Source: Sphingobacterium cavernae (GTDB lineage: Bacteria; Bacteroidota; Bacteroidia; Sphingobacteriales; Sphingobacteriaceae). Taken from it: 64,000 bases of DNA. The number at the start of each line of letters is the position of its first letter. The first letter of the stretch is position 1. The notes beneath the pieces are model-generated. The model was not told where the DNA came from and searched no databases. It saw only the letters and a list, made by a program, of their open reading frames with translations. The position numbers were made by a program, and so were the translations under genes. This document shows positions 19,122-28,470 of this stretch, piece by piece. Location: NCBI RefSeq assembly GCF_008520265.1, contig NZ_VIQM01000025.1, forward strand, positions 231,373 through 295,372, in the 5' to 3' direction.

Positions 19122-19300
19122 ATGAACAGAAACAAAAATTACAAATACCTCAAAATAATTTTGGGGTATTTTCTTTAATACTCCCATTCACTCTATATTT
19201 TACATTCTTACCCATTTTTTATTAAAAAAGGCTATTCTTAATATTTATTTTTTCATTTCTTGCTGCTCAATAACCAATTGAAAAACATAAACTTATTTCT

Positions 19301-20863
19301 ATGAAAAAATCATATTATTTATTTGGTTTGCTTGTACTTTTTACCACTTGTTTGGTGTCAGCATGTGGTTCTAATACGAGTACAACTGAGCCCGTAGTCA
19401 AAACGACACATGGAATCGTAAAAGGAACTTATCAAGACACAGTTTTTGCATTTAAGGGAATTCCTTATGCCAAAGCAGAACGTTTTCAAACACCTCAAGA
19501 TCCAGAGAAATGGAATGACACATTAGCATGTGAAAATTTTGGACCCGTGGCTAAACAAATTGTTGCCTGGATTCCAGATTCTACAATGGATGAAAAGAAT
19601 TTATTCAGTGTAAATGTGTGGACGCAAGGTCTTAAAGACAAGAAAAAAAGACCTGTAATGGTATGGTTGCACGGTGGCGGATTTTTCGTCGGAAGTAGTA
19701 ATGACCCAATGACCTATGGTGAGGCAATGGCAAAAAAAGGCGATATCGTATTTGTATCAGTAAACCACCGTCTTAATATTTTAGGATTTTTAGACTTATC
19801 TGCTGCTGACAACAAATACGCACATTCTGCAAATGCGGGCATGTTAGATATTGTAAAAGCATTGGAATGGGTAAAAAATAACATTGCTGAATTCGGTGGA
19901 AATCCAGATGATGTCACTATTGTAGGTGAATCAGGTGGTGGCGGTAAAGTGGGCACATTAATGTGTATGCCTTCAGCAAAAGGCTTATTTCACAAAGCAA
20001 TTATCCAAAGTGGTACGATCGTGAATACGATGAATAAAGAAAAATCACAAGCGCTTGGCAAAGCTGTTTTAGAAAAACTAGGAATCAGAAACAATGAGCT
20101 TAACAAACTGGATACTGTCGACTATTTTAGACTTGTTAAAGCAGGTAATGAAGCAATACAACAATTAAATGGTGGACCACGCATACCTGGGTCATCCATG
20201 ATGTTTGGCTTTGCTCCTTCAGCAGATGGTGATGTGTTATTACAACAACCGTTTAGTCCTGGATTTGCAGATATTTCAAAAGATATACCTGTATTGATTG
20301 GTTCTACATTGAATGAAATGATGCCTGTAGCATATGCTGAAAAGAATTTGACATTAGAGGAAGCGAAAAAACGTCTTGAAAAAACATACGGTGAAAAAAC
20401 AGATGAATTTGTCGAATTTTATAAAGCTGCTTATCCGGACTTCACTCCACAAGATTTATTATCTGTTGATGTAGTATTTAGACCTTACACCATTCGTACA
20501 GCGGATGCAAGATCCAAAGAAACTACTGCTCCTGTGTACGCATACTTCTTAGCATGGAAAAGTGGCGTTGAAGATTCGACTAAAGGTTCTTTCCACGGTC
20601 TTGATATTCCATTAGCATTTTATAATGTAGATTTAAGACCAGACTGGACTGGCAATACAGATGAAGCTTGGAAACTATCGGATAAAATGAGTTCAGCTTG
20701 GATCAATTTCGCAAAACATGGGAATCCAAATGTAGATGGTGTATTACCTAAATGGGATCCATATACAGCAGAAAATGGCGTTACTATGTATTTTGATACC
20801 GAATCTAGAATAGTAAACAATCACGATAAAGCATTAATGCAGTTTATGAAACCACTTAATTAA
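19301..20863 (+). CDS. Carboxylesterase type B lipoprotein
   Basis: A 520-residue alpha/beta-hydrolase of the para-nitrobenzyl esterase/cholinesterase type. A lipoprotein signal ends in the lipobox LVSAC at about residues 18-22, so it is anchored in the envelope. Family marks are AFKGIPYAKAERFQTPQDP near residue 50, the oxyanion region WLHGGGFFVGSS, the nucleophile elbow GESGGGG, the acid region LIGSTLNEM and the catalytic His in GSFHGLDIPLAF. It probably cleaves esters of small or carbohydrate-linked substrates outside the cytoplasm. It may be functionally linked to the upstream oxidoreductase; that is only positional. Confidence 0.9.
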   Translation: MKKSYYLFGLLVLFTTCLVSACGSNTSTTEPVVKTTHGIVKGTYQDTVFAFKGIPYAKAERFQTPQDPEKWNDTLACENFGPVAKQIVAWIPDSTMDEKNLFSVNVWTQGLKDKKKRPVMVWLHGGGFFVGSSNDPMTYGEAMAKKGDIVFVSVNHRLNILGFLDLSAADNKYAHSANAGMLDIVKALEWVKNNIAEFGGNPDDVTIVGESGGGGKVGTLMCMPSAKGLFHKAIIQSGTIVNTMNKEKSQALGKAVLEKLGIRNNELNKLDTVDYFRLVKAGNEAIQQLNGGPRIPGSSMMFGFAPSADGDVLLQQPFSPGFADISKDIPVLIGSTLNEMMPVAYAEKNLTLEEAKKRLEKTYGEKTDEFVEFYKAAYPDFTPQDLLSVDVVFRPYTIRTADARSKETTAPVYAYFLAWKSGVEDSTKGSFHGLDIPLAFYNVDLRPDWTGNTDEAWKLSDKMSSAWINFAKHGNPNVDGVLPKWDPYTAENGVTMYFDTESRIVNNHDKALMQFMKPLN

Positions 20864-20876
20864 CCTTTATATTTTG

Positions 20877-20912
20877 CAACTAATTAGGAGAACTGATTTT
20901 CCTAATTAGTTG
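20877..20912. terminator. Bidirectional hairpin between carboxylesterase and protease-like gene
   Basis: A perfect 13-bp stem, CAACTAATTAGGA (20877-20889) with TCCTAATTAGTTG (20900-20912). The right arm contains the stop codon of the minus-strand gene (20906-20908). Confidence 0.7.
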
Positions 20913-22231
20913 TTTATAATCGCCAACGGATCTTCCAATCTAAATTCTAATATTTTTTTATGGTCGGCTCGTTCAATTTCAATTCGTACTGACTTGTCCT
21001 GTCCAGCTTGCAATTTTTGTTTAATATCCTGCAATTTCATTTTACCGACCTTACGACCGTTTATGCGAAGTAACTTGTCTCCAACTCTTACGCCTGCTCG
21101 TTCGGCAGGAGAATTAGGACGAACCTGATCAATCACATAATTCGCATGCAATTCAATCAAATAATTAACTTCAGTGCTGAAATTAATGGTTGTACCGCCT
21201 TGCTCTGTACCTCTCGAAAAATTTGTTATTCGATGTTTTACAAACTCAAAACCTTCATGTACAACTTCTAATCCACTCATATCAATTGTATAGGGCTTTC
21301 GAAAATTTCTATTTGTACGTAGGTAAATTCTGTTATTGGGATAGTCAAATATGACGTAGAATCTACTCAATATCTGATTACCCACAGAACCAACTCTATT
21401 CTTAGCTAATTTATTGGAATCATAACTTAAGCTATCCGGGTAAGAAACAATTGGAAGACTCACCTTATAATCGCCTAGCGTCATTGCATCAATCCTATTC
21501 TTCAAACCAAAGACAGCGCCATTAAATCCAAAGCCTAGGTAATCGCGTATAAAGGGCTTATGAATAGTGTAATCATGCATTTCGCGCTCAAAAAGCATCA
21601 TGGGATCCGAATTCCCTAGATCTAGCAATAGCTTTTGTTGTTCATAGGATTGATTGCCTGCTTTGAGTGCGACATATGTGTATGCACGGTCATTTTCAAT
21701 AGAAATCGGATAAGATTTATATTTTGAAAGTTTTACATCCAAATCATTCACATCCCTTGAAAAACTAATTTTCTTTTTGATGAAATCTAACGCTAATACG
21801 CTATTTCTAAAAAATGAGCTCCCCAATATACCGTGAATATGAACACCGATATTTTTAGAAAGATTAAAAGCGGTGTCCGTAATGACATACAGATGATGAC
21901 TTGTGTCTACAATATTTCCTACCTCCAATACATTGTGTCGAGACATCAATCCTTTTATGGGTTGACCTACTCCAAATCCTTGAAAATAAAAAGCTGAAGT
22001 ATTTTTGAGTCGCAAAGAGTCAACCTCTCCAAATAAAAGAGTTTCCTTAACCCCATTATCCAAAATAAATGACAATGTTTCAGTATTCAGTTTGACAGAA
22101 ACAATGATCATATTATTAATTAATTCAAATGGAATTGTTTCCTTTTTCTTCTCATCGGGCAAATGCCAGAGTTGGGCATAGTTCGACTGCATATACACTA
22201 TATAGAAAAGAAATATAAGCAGCGGTCTCAT
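20906..22231 (-). CDS. Exported retropepsin-like protein with PDZ domain
   Basis: A 441-residue protein with a signal peptide (residues 1-19, ending NYAQ). It has two retropepsin-like halves and a C-terminal PDZ domain at about 365-435 (YVIDQVRPNSPAERAGVRVGDKL is split by the peptide-binding loop; ILRINGRKVGKM-like follows). Members of this Bacteroidota family usually carry D-T/S-G in both halves. Here the positions read ILDNGV (D58-N59-G60) and LLDLGN (D204-L205-G206). The aspartates stay but the conserved Thr/Ser are gone, so proteolytic activity is doubtful. Binding or regulatory function is possible. It is a single gene, downstream of the nuo terminator. Confidence 0.75.
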   Translation of the reverse strand: MRPLLIFLFYIVYMQSNYAQLWHLPDEKKKETIPFELINNMIIVSVKLNTETLSFILDNGVKETLLFGEVDSLRLKNTSAFYFQGFGVGQPIKGLMSRHNVLEVGNIVDTSHHLYVITDTAFNLSKNIGVHIHGILGSSFFRNSVLALDFIKKKISFSRDVNDLDVKLSKYKSYPISIENDRAYTYVALKAGNQSYEQQKLLLDLGNSDPMMLFEREMHDYTIHKPFIRDYLGFGFNGAVFGLKNRIDAMTLGDYKVSLPIVSYPDSLSYDSNKLAKNRVGSVGNQILSRFYVIFDYPNNRIYLRTNRNFRKPYTIDMSGLEVVHEGFEFVKHRITNFSRGTEQGGTTINFSTEVNYLIELHANYVIDQVRPNSPAERAGVRVGDKLLRINGRKVGKMKLQDIKQKLQAGQDKSVRIEIERADHKKILEFRLEDPLAIINN

Positions 22232-22287
22232 AAATTTACACTCATTTAAACAATTGAATATAAAAAAAATTGACCACAGTATCTAGC

Positions 22288-22325
22288 AAAAAAGAAAGAG
22301 CCTACCGCAGGGCTGCGATAGACTC
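22288..22325 (-). terminator. Terminator of pdxH-nuoC-nuoD
   Basis: On the minus strand a stem built from GAG-CTA-CGCAG segments (22298-22325, two mismatches, loop CC) is followed by TTTCTTTTTT. It ends the transcript about 100 bases after nuoD. Confidence 0.75.
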
Positions 22326-22424
22326 TCCTATTAACCAATTATAAACTTAAATTATGAGACTACAAAAATACATAATTTAGTTTACTATGCAAATTTATTA
22401 TGCGTTTTTTTGCGTTTTTATTGA

Positions 22425-23618
22425 TTATCTATCCACTTCACCCAAAACAATATCAATGGATCCTAATATGGCTATTAAATCTGCTATTAAAACACCTTTT
22501 CCCAATTCGGGTAGAACAGATAAATTATTAAAACTTGGTCCACGCGCCTTCACACGCCTTGGAATGTCTGTTTTGTCTTGTGTCTCGAAATAGAAACCCA
22601 ACTCTCCTTTCGGATTTTCTGCACGTACATAATACGATTGGGATTTCAAATTGACTTTTTTAGGAACCAACGCACGCGGATCAAAATTCGGCAAACGCGC
22701 AAAGTCCGACATTAGTCGATCAATACATTGTTCAATTATTTTAAGCGATTCACGCACTTCGTCAACACGAACCTTATAGCGATCCCAACAGTCGCCGAGC
22801 GTTCCCATGCTTCCTTTTCCTACCGGAATATCAAATTCCAATTCAGGATACACAGAATAGCCATCTACCCTCCTCAAATCCCACTTGATACCACTTGCGC
22901 GCAACATTGGCCCCGAACAACCAAAATTGATCGCTACATCAGCAGGCAAAACGCCAATATTTGCCGTACGTTGAATAAAAATTTCATTGTTTGTAAGCAA
23001 CTCGTCCAATTCATCCAACTTCGGTTTGAAATATTTCACAAAATCCTTGCAACGCTCTTCAAAACCAACAGGTAAATCATAAAACAAACCACCAACCCAA
23101 ATATAGTTGTATAGCATACGTGACCCTGAAGCCCATTCCAACATGTTCATTATGTGTTCGCGATCGCGAAAACACCATAAGAAAGGAGTAAAAGCACCAA
23201 TATCTATACCGTAAGTTCCAATTGCAATTAAATGCGAAGCTATACGATTCAATTCACAAACCAAGACACGAATGTATTCTACACGCTTAGGCAATTTATC
23301 TTCGATTCCAAGCATTCGCTCTACACCCATCACAAAACTGTGGCTGTTATTCATCGATGCCAAATAATCCAAACGATCGGTGAAAGGAATAGATTTACCA
23401 TAATTCATAGACTCGGCATGCTTGTCAAAACAACGATGCAGATATCCCAAATGTGGCACAATATCTTTGACTATTTCACCATCTGTGATCAGCTCCAGTC
23501 GTAGAACACCGTGAGTAGAGGGATGCTGAGGTCCCATATTTATCACCATTTCGGTCGAACCGACACTAGCAATTTTATCTATGTATCTTTGATAGGCTTG
23601 GTTATATTTTTCCAGCAT
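22425..23618 (-). CDS. nuoD: NADH-quinone oxidoreductase subunit D
   Basis: A 397-residue 49-kDa-type subunit of complex I, part of the quinone-reducing peripheral arm. Diagnostic passages are [17 protein letters not shown] (residues 27-43), [16 protein letters not shown] with the conserved His, [20 protein letters not shown], and the C-terminal [16 protein letters not shown] [13 protein letters not shown]. Length is normal. It directly follows nuoC with a 1-base gap. No nuoE-N genes follow; a terminator ends the unit, so the complex I genes are split in this genome. Confidence 0.95.
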   Translation of the reverse strand: MLEKYNQAYQRYIDKIASVGSTEMVINMGPQHPSTHGVLRLELITDGEIVKDIVPHLGYLHRCFDKHAESMNYGKSIPFTDRLDYLASMNNSHSFVMGVERMLGIEDKLPKRVEYIRVLVCELNRIASHLIAIGTYGIDIGAFTPFLWCFRDREHIMNMLEWASGSRMLYNYIWVGGLFYDLPVGFEERCKDFVKYFKPKLDELDELLTNNEIFIQRTANIGVLPADVAINFGCSGPMLRASGIKWDLRRVDGYSVYPELEFDIPVGKGSMGTLGDCWDRYKVRVDEVRESLKIIEQCIDRLMSDFARLPNFDPRALVPKKVNLKSQSYYVRAENPKGELGFYFETQDKTDIPRRVKARGPSFNNLSVLPELGKGVLIADLIAILGSIDIVLGEVDR

Positions 23619-23619
23619 A

Positions 23620-24117
23620 TTATTGTCCTTTTATTGGAATTCCGTGATAATATTCAGCATCTTCATAATCTTTACGCAATGGAAAACCTTCCCAATCATC
23701 GGGTAATAGAATGCGTCGTAAATCAGGGTGATCCGTAAAATAAATTCCCATTAAATCAAATGCTTCGCGTTCATGCCAATCAGCTGTACGCCATACAGCA
23801 CTCACGGAAGGAACCTCAGGCAAATTATCTGCGTCACGGTTAGCTACAGGTAATTCTACACGCAGGGTCAACTGGGTTTGGTACGGTAATGAAGCCAAAT
23901 GATACACCACTGCGAAACGATTTTCGGGAAAATAGTCCACAGCTGTAATATTAGCCAAGAAATCAAAATAGTAAGTTGATGAGTCTCGTAAATAAAGACA
24001 TACTTCCACCAATACCGATGCATCCACCACAATAGTATGCTGCTTCGTACCTTCTACGAATTGGATTTTAGTTGCATCAAATCTTTGTTGTAAATCTTTA
24101 ACTAAATTTTCTATCAT
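23620..24117 (-). CDS. nuoC: NADH-quinone oxidoreductase subunit C
   Basis: A 165-residue 30-kDa-type subunit of the peripheral arm of complex I. The signature is seen as [20 protein letters not shown], followed by [22 protein letters not shown], which is the classical respiratory-chain 30 kDa motif. The N-terminal part carries the alpha/beta domain ([18 protein letters not shown]). Its ATG overlaps the pdxH stop codon by four bases and nuoD follows at once, so translation is coupled. Confidence 0.94.
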   Translation of the reverse strand: MIENLVKDLQQRFDATKIQFVEGTKQHTIVVDASVLVEVCLYLRDSSTYYFDFLANITAVDYFPENRFAVVYHLASLPYQTQLTLRVELPVANRDADNLPEVPSVSAVWRTADWHEREAFDLMGIYFTDHPDLRRILLPDDWEGFPLRKDYEDAEYYHGIPIKGQ

Positions 24118-24767
24118 GGTGCTAATCTATTTTTTACCCAAGTATCTCCTTCTTTACTATATACGATTCGGTCATGCAAACGTGAGCTTCTGCCTTGCCA
24201 AAATTCAAAACGTACTGGTTTGACCAAATAACCACCCCAAAATTTAGGTCTTGGAATTTCATCCAACTCCTTAAAATGCTGTTCTAGTTCTTCCACACGA
24301 TTTTCCAGTATAGATCGATCAGCAATAACTTGTGATTGCGGTGAAGACCAAGCGCCAATTTGACTACCTTTTGGTCGTGAAGCAAAGTATTCGTCAGAAT
24401 CTTCATCTGTTAAAAAAATAACCTCTCCCTCAATCCGCACCTGACGCTGCAATTCTCCCCAAAAAAACAACAGGCTTACTTTCGCATTTTGCTCAATATC
24501 TTGACCTTTTTGACTACGATAATTCGTAAAAAAACTTAGACCATCAGCTTTAAGATCTTTAAGCAAAACAACACGCGTAGATGGATAGCCCAACTTGTTA
24601 ATCGTCCCCAATACCATGGCATTCGGTTCTAAAACAGCAGAAGCCAAAGCTTGATCAAACCACAGTTGAAACTGGCCAAATGGATTTTCTAAAGTATCCT
24701 TTTCTGTCAATACACCTTTAGAATAATCTTCCCGAATTGCTGCTATATCTTTATGTTCTATCGCCAT
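24114..24767 (-). CDS. pdxH: Pyridoxamine 5'-phosphate oxidase
   Basis: A 217-residue FMN enzyme that makes pyridoxal 5'-phosphate from PNP or PMP. Motifs are EPNAMVLGTINKLGYPSTRV, FFTNYRSQKGQDI, the RPKGSQIGAWSSPQSQVI active-site stretch and the C-terminal FEFWQGRSSRLHDRIVY with its two FMN- and substrate-binding arginines. Length is typical. It heads the unit pdxH-nuoC-nuoD with a 4-base overlap. This is not the usual nuo context, and I see no mechanistic reason beyond shared flavin and cofactor economy. Confidence 0.95.
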   Translation of the reverse strand: MAIEHKDIAAIREDYSKGVLTEKDTLENPFGQFQLWFDQALASAVLEPNAMVLGTINKLGYPSTRVVLLKDLKADGLSFFTNYRSQKGQDIEQNAKVSLLFFWGELQRQVRIEGEVIFLTDEDSDEYFASRPKGSQIGAWSSPQSQVIADRSILENRVEELEQHFKELDEIPRPKFWGGYLVKPVRFEFWQGRSSRLHDRIVYSKEGDTWVKNRLAP

Positions 24768-24907
24768 GAATCCTTCGTTAACTTTAGCACAAACTTACTA
24801 AAAGCGTTATAAATATCTACCTACAAAGTCGATTAAATATCTGTTTTTTTTATCTTTGGCTTATCATTTTTTTTGTAGTTTTAGTAAAACAAAGACAGGA
24901 AGCCACT

Positions 24908-25468
24908 ATGTTTAATGAGCACACCCCAAAACAAGGCAGTTTATTGTTATCCGAACCATTTATGTTGGACCCGAACTTTGAACGTTCAGTAGTATTACTC
25001 TGTGAACACAATGAAGATGGCACTGTTGGAATGGTTCTTAATCACCGTTCGCAGCTTTTATTATCAGATGTAATGGATGTTGAGGTAGTCGATTTCCCAC
25101 TTTACATTGGCGGTCCAGTTCAAAATAATGCTATATTCTTTTTACATCGCGCTTTCGATAAGATTACAGATGGAATGCATATTTTCCAAGATGTTTATTG
25201 GGGTGGCGATTTTGATTTAGCTATTACACTCATCAATGAAGGTCTACTATCTACTGATGAAATCAAGTTTTTTCTAGGTTATTCAGGCTGGGCAGAAGGA
25301 CAATTAAACGATGAAATCAACCTAAATTCTTGGGCAGTGCACAACAAATTCAGCACCGAACTCACCTTCATAACTGATGGTGAAGATATTTGGAAGCAAG
25401 CTTTGATAAGTTTAGGTCCTAAATATGCGCATGTTGCAAATTTCCCAAAGAGCCCAAATTTAAATTAA
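24908..25468 (+). CDS. YqgE/AlgH family protein
   Basis: A 186-residue soluble protein of the DUF179 family. Recognisable passages are KQGSLLLSEPFMLDPNFERS at the start, VVLLCEHNEDGTVGMVLNH, PLYIGGPVQNNAIFFLH and FFLGYSGWAEGQLNDEI. The family has been linked to alginate control in Pseudomonas, but its biochemical role is open. TATCTTTG at 24851-24858 is a plausible -7 box. It is divergent from pdxH and ends close to the end of the broken fimbrillin-like gene. Confidence 0.9.
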   Translation: MFNEHTPKQGSLLLSEPFMLDPNFERSVVLLCEHNEDGTVGMVLNHRSQLLLSDVMDVEVVDFPLYIGGPVQNNAIFFLHRAFDKITDGMHIFQDVYWGGDFDLAITLINEGLLSTDEIKFFLGYSGWAEGQLNDEINLNSWAVHNKFSTELTFITDGEDIWKQALISLGPKYAHVANFPKSPNLN

Positions 25469-25490
25469 TGTTAGTATTTTTCACCTAAAT

Positions 25491-27355
25491 CTAATCATAA
25501 TTAGGCTCCGGATTATACCCAGACGATGCTGATGCTGTTTCCCATGCTGTATTTCAAATACATCTTATATTTTTAAAATCCGTAGACAATACGTTAACTA
25601 ATGGTGGCAACAAATTTACTTCAGAAATAGGTGATGCTGTTCCATATGCGTAACTGCCTGCTGGATATGTGATATCTAATAATGGCCAAATTCCAATTAT
25701 AGTTACGGATTCTCTTATTCTACCTAAATATCCCCAGGCACCTAAACCCGCCAAACCCAATAATCCTATACCGTCTTCATAGCTCCAAAAAGCAGCATTT
25801 CTTCCATAAGTAGTTCCAAGATTTAAATTTAATACTGTGATACCAGATATATTTAAGAGATCAGCTACAACATGAAATCCATTGAGTGGAAATTGCAAAA
25901 TATTTGAAGGAGCATCATAGAATGAGTTATTACCCGTTGAAGTTGGAGTTATCGTATATTTAATATAATTACCACTATTAACATTGGGGCCAAACACAGG
26001 ACTGGTATTCGACGTCGATAATGATAAAAGTTCATTTAATACTCCAATTACAGTATTGGATAAAATACCATAAGTACCTACTACTCCATCAAAATTAGCC
26101 TTCATACGTGTCTTCCATCTTCCTGCAGGATACACTAGAGCACAAGCACCTTTTGCCTTAGTACGTTCAGTTAATGTTAATGGAATATAACCTTTAAAAG
26201 AAAAATAACTGCGTGGATCATTTGTCTGAATATTTTGAGGATAGAACCTGTAACGATGAAAGCCTGTTTCCGTATGCCTATACAAATTGGTTCTAGCCCA
26301 GGTCGTCCCTAAATAAGCTAGTCCTGATTCCAATGGATCAATTTTGAGTATCCCACTACTTCCAATTGCCATAGCAACATTAGAATAAGAGAATGTCAAA
26401 TCTCCTGAACCCGTAAAATTGCGATTTGCAATTGAATTACCTGAAGTTAAGCCAATATCTACATTGATAGTGAGAGAATTTACTATGAGATTTAATATAG
26501 ACTGATTAGGAACCGTCGAAACAGAATGTAGATAAAACCTTTTTCTATATGTTTCAGGATTATAAACATTATGAATCTCATTTAAATCTAGCGTATTATC
26601 TGAAACAGAAAAATTTGTCAAAGATGAAGCAACAACCTCTTCATCTTTTAAATTAAAATTTCCAGTCTTTAACAATCCAGCTGGAAATACAACCTGTAAG
26701 GCAGTAATTGAATTTGCCATTGCGCCCCTTGCATCTACATCTATAGCAATACGTGCTGTCTTCTTTTGAACAGTAAATTTATACTTGTATTTCCATACTG
26801 ACTTATGGTTAGTTCACTACTAGCATATAGAAAATCCTTATTAACACCCATCGCAACTTCCAAAGTTTTCACGGGTACACTAATATTATCAATCGTATTA
26901 TAGGAATAAGCATACCATTTATAAGTTTTTCCATATACAACACCTACAATATCATTAAGAGATACTAATGTGTTAGAAGTCAAATTTAACGTGCGCCAAT
27001 GCTTCTCTGTAGCACCATTTTTCTCGAAAATCTCAACTCTATACTTTACCCTAGATTCCATAGTTGTTGAAGCCATTTTCTTTCCTACTGAAAGAGTTGA
27101 ATTACCTTCCTTATAATAATTCAAAGTTTCAAAATCCTTATATATGACATGTTGTATAGGATTTTGAATAATAGCATTATCTCTTTTTTTCATTGTAGTT
27201 GCAGAAGGATCACCATCTGTGATACCAGAAACCGCAAACTGGATTATAGCATTCGTCTGAGTTATTTTCTCATGAACATTTGATTTGGAACAAGAGGTAA
27301 GTCCCAAAACACACAAAAAAAGAAAAATAATTTTAAGGGTCAAAAGATTTTTCAT
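25491..27355 (-). pseudogene. Fimbrillin-like surface lipoprotein, frameshifted and with an internal stop
   Basis: The 5' part (26741-27355) starts MKNLLTLKIIFLFLCVLG and has the lipobox LTSC, giving 204 residues that end FKRRQHVLL. One base inserted in the A-run near 26768 would instead read FKKKTARIAIDVDARGAMAN and join directly to the 388-residue frame at 25554-26720. That frame ends RCI, then TGA (25554-25556). The same frame continues NTAWETASASSGYNPEPNYD to TAG at 25491. The whole would be about 620 residues. DFLYASSELTIS followed by a conserved F-K-K-x-A-R-I strand resembles Bacteroidota fimbrillin (FimA/Mfa) proteins, which build fimbriae or adhesins after lipid anchoring. The family call is moderate; the two lesions are directly readable. 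Confidence 0.6.
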
Positions 27356-27376
27356 ACGATCTACAATTGGTTAAGA

Positions 27377-27565
27377 TTAAAACTCTAAATACTTCTGACT
27401 TGATGAACCTGCGTTCCAATTTTCTATTTCAGGGCTATATTCCTGCCCAAGTTCTCCAATTGTGATAGTAGCCGAAGCATTACATATAGAATCTTCAACA
27501 TAACAAGCCATAAGTGATATCATTGGTTGATGATATTCGGACTTTATTAAAGTTTGCTGAACCAT
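27377..27565 (-). CDS. Small ORF of 62 residues upstream of the fimbrillin-like gene
   Basis: From ATG 27565 the product begins MVQQTLIKSEYHQPMISLMA, has two cysteines, and ends ENWNAGSSSQKYLEF. I do not recognise a named family. The pattern of a Tyr-x-x-Pro near the start, a middle Cys-Asn-Ala-Ser, and an aromatic C-terminus resembles short unannotated ORFs that I have seen beside Bacteroidota surface lipoprotein genes. It is 21 bases upstream of the lipoprotein start on the same strand, so the two are likely co-transcribed. It has no signal peptide. Confidence 0.45.
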   Translation of the reverse strand: MVQQTLIKSEYHQPMISLMACYVEDSICNASATITIGELGQEYSPEIENWNAGSSSQKYLEF

Positions 27566-27940
27566 AGATGTCAACTTATTAAACAAAAAATTAAGGTAGA
27601 TGAAACTTTACGGCAATAATTTTTTAGGCAAAATTAATATAACTAGCAGCAGATAATATAGGCGATGTATATTGTACTATATTAAATTTAATAAAATATT
27701 TTTACTTAGAATTCAGTTTATGAAATATTTTTTCAAAGATTAACCAAAATAAATATAAACTACTGAAAGTCAGTTAATATTTTTTATAATCAACGAGAAA
27801 AAAACGGATAAACTTTATTATTATTTTCAAAATACAAAAGATTTTTACCGTGAACAAAATTGCTATTTGGTGAGAAAATCAGCGAGATAAATCCATAAAT
27901 ATGAATTACATAAACCAACTAAACTAGTTTAACACTTATA
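27566..27940. other. Long AT-rich intergenic stretch without genes
   Basis: No ORF with coding character and no RNA motif is visible. The stretch is very rich in A and T and probably holds the promoter of the minus-strand 62-residue ORF, but I cannot place boxes with confidence. Confidence 0.5.
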
Positions 27941-27945
27941 AAACA

Positions 27946-27974
27946 ATAAAAGCTTCAAGAAAACTTGAAGCTTT
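27946..27974 (-). terminator. Terminator of the first tRNA-His gene
   Basis: Stem AAAGCTTCAAG with CTTGAAGCTTT, loop AAAA, with TTATTGTTTT after it on the minus strand. It begins right behind the tRNA. Confidence 0.75.
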
Positions 27975-27977
27975 ATG

Positions 27978-28052
27978 GGTAAGTAATGGGGCTCGAACCC
28001 ACGACCCCTAGAACCACAATCTAGTGCTCTAACCAACTGAGCTATACCTACC
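27978..28052 (-). tRNA. tRNA-His (GTG)
   Basis: A cloverleaf can be drawn: acceptor GTAGGTA with TACTTAC, D arm AGCTCAGTTGGTTAGAGC, anticodon arm CTAGA-TTGTGGT-TCTAG and T arm GTGGGTTCGAGCCCC. The loop reads anticodon GTG. The extra 5' G pairs with C73, the identity mark of tRNA-His. CCA is not encoded. Confidence 0.96.
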
Positions 28053-28066
28053 AAATTTTGATGTCG

Positions 28067-28097
28067 CAAAGATAGTAAAAAATGGTTTCATTGCAAA
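28067..28097 (-). promoter_or_regulatory. Promoter of the first tRNA-His gene
   Basis: Reading the minus strand: TTTG (28097-28094), 19 bases, TATCTTTG (28074-28067), then the tRNA 14 bases on. This matches the Bacteroidota -33/-7 consensus exactly. Confidence 0.8.
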
Positions 28098-28243
28098 TAT
28101 GGATTCAAATATTTATTACCAAGAAATCATCTTTGTAGTAAACACATATAAAATGAATGACTCAATTTTCAACGAGATTGACAAGATAGTATAAAATTAT
28201 ATAGTTAAATCTCCCTTAAGAAAATATCAACGCTAATACTAAT

Positions 28244-28274
28244 AAAAAAAGCCTCTCATTACTGAGAAGCCTTT
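28244..28274 (-). terminator. Terminator of the second tRNA-His gene
   Basis: Stem GGCTTCTCA with TGAGAGGCT around GTAA, followed on the minus strand by TTTTTT. Confidence 0.8.
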
Positions 28275-28281
28275 AGAAGCG

Positions 28282-28356
28282 GGTAAGTAATGGGGCTCGA
28301 ACCCACGACCCCTAGAACCACAATCTAGTGCTCTAACCAACTGAGCTATACCTACC
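28282..28356 (-). tRNA. tRNA-His (GTG), second copy
   Basis: Identical over its length to the copy at 27978-28052, including the G-1:C73 pair and anticodon GTG. Each copy has its own promoter and terminator, so they are separate units made by duplication. CCA is not encoded. Confidence 0.96.
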
Positions 28357-28368
28357 GTGTTTGTCCTA

Positions 28369-28400
28369 CAAAAGTAGTATAAAACCCTATTCTATGCAAA
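28369..28400 (-). promoter_or_regulatory. Promoter of the second tRNA-His gene
   Basis: Minus strand: TTTG (28400-28397), 20 bases, TACTTTTG (28376-28369), 12 bases to the tRNA. Confidence 0.78.
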
Positions 28401-28414
28401 TATTTCTATACAAA

Positions 28415-28447
28415 AAATCCTCATTATGCAATAACATAATGAGGATT
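28415..28447 (-). terminator. Terminator of htpG
   Basis: Perfect stem AATCCTCATTATG with CATAATGAGGATT. On the minus strand TTTTTTG follows. Confidence 0.88.
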
Positions 28448-28470
28448 AAGCCGTTATTTTTACGAGCTGA

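Noticed and set aside
22354..22380. Eight-codon ORF (MRLQKYII) between nuoD and the protease-like gene as a leader peptide
   Set aside because: It is on the plus strand, opposite to both neighbouring genes, and has no downstream gene to control.
27960..28360. Two near-identical 75-base blocks as a possible CRISPR or mobile repeat
   Set aside because: They are complete tRNA-His genes, each with its own promoter and terminator.
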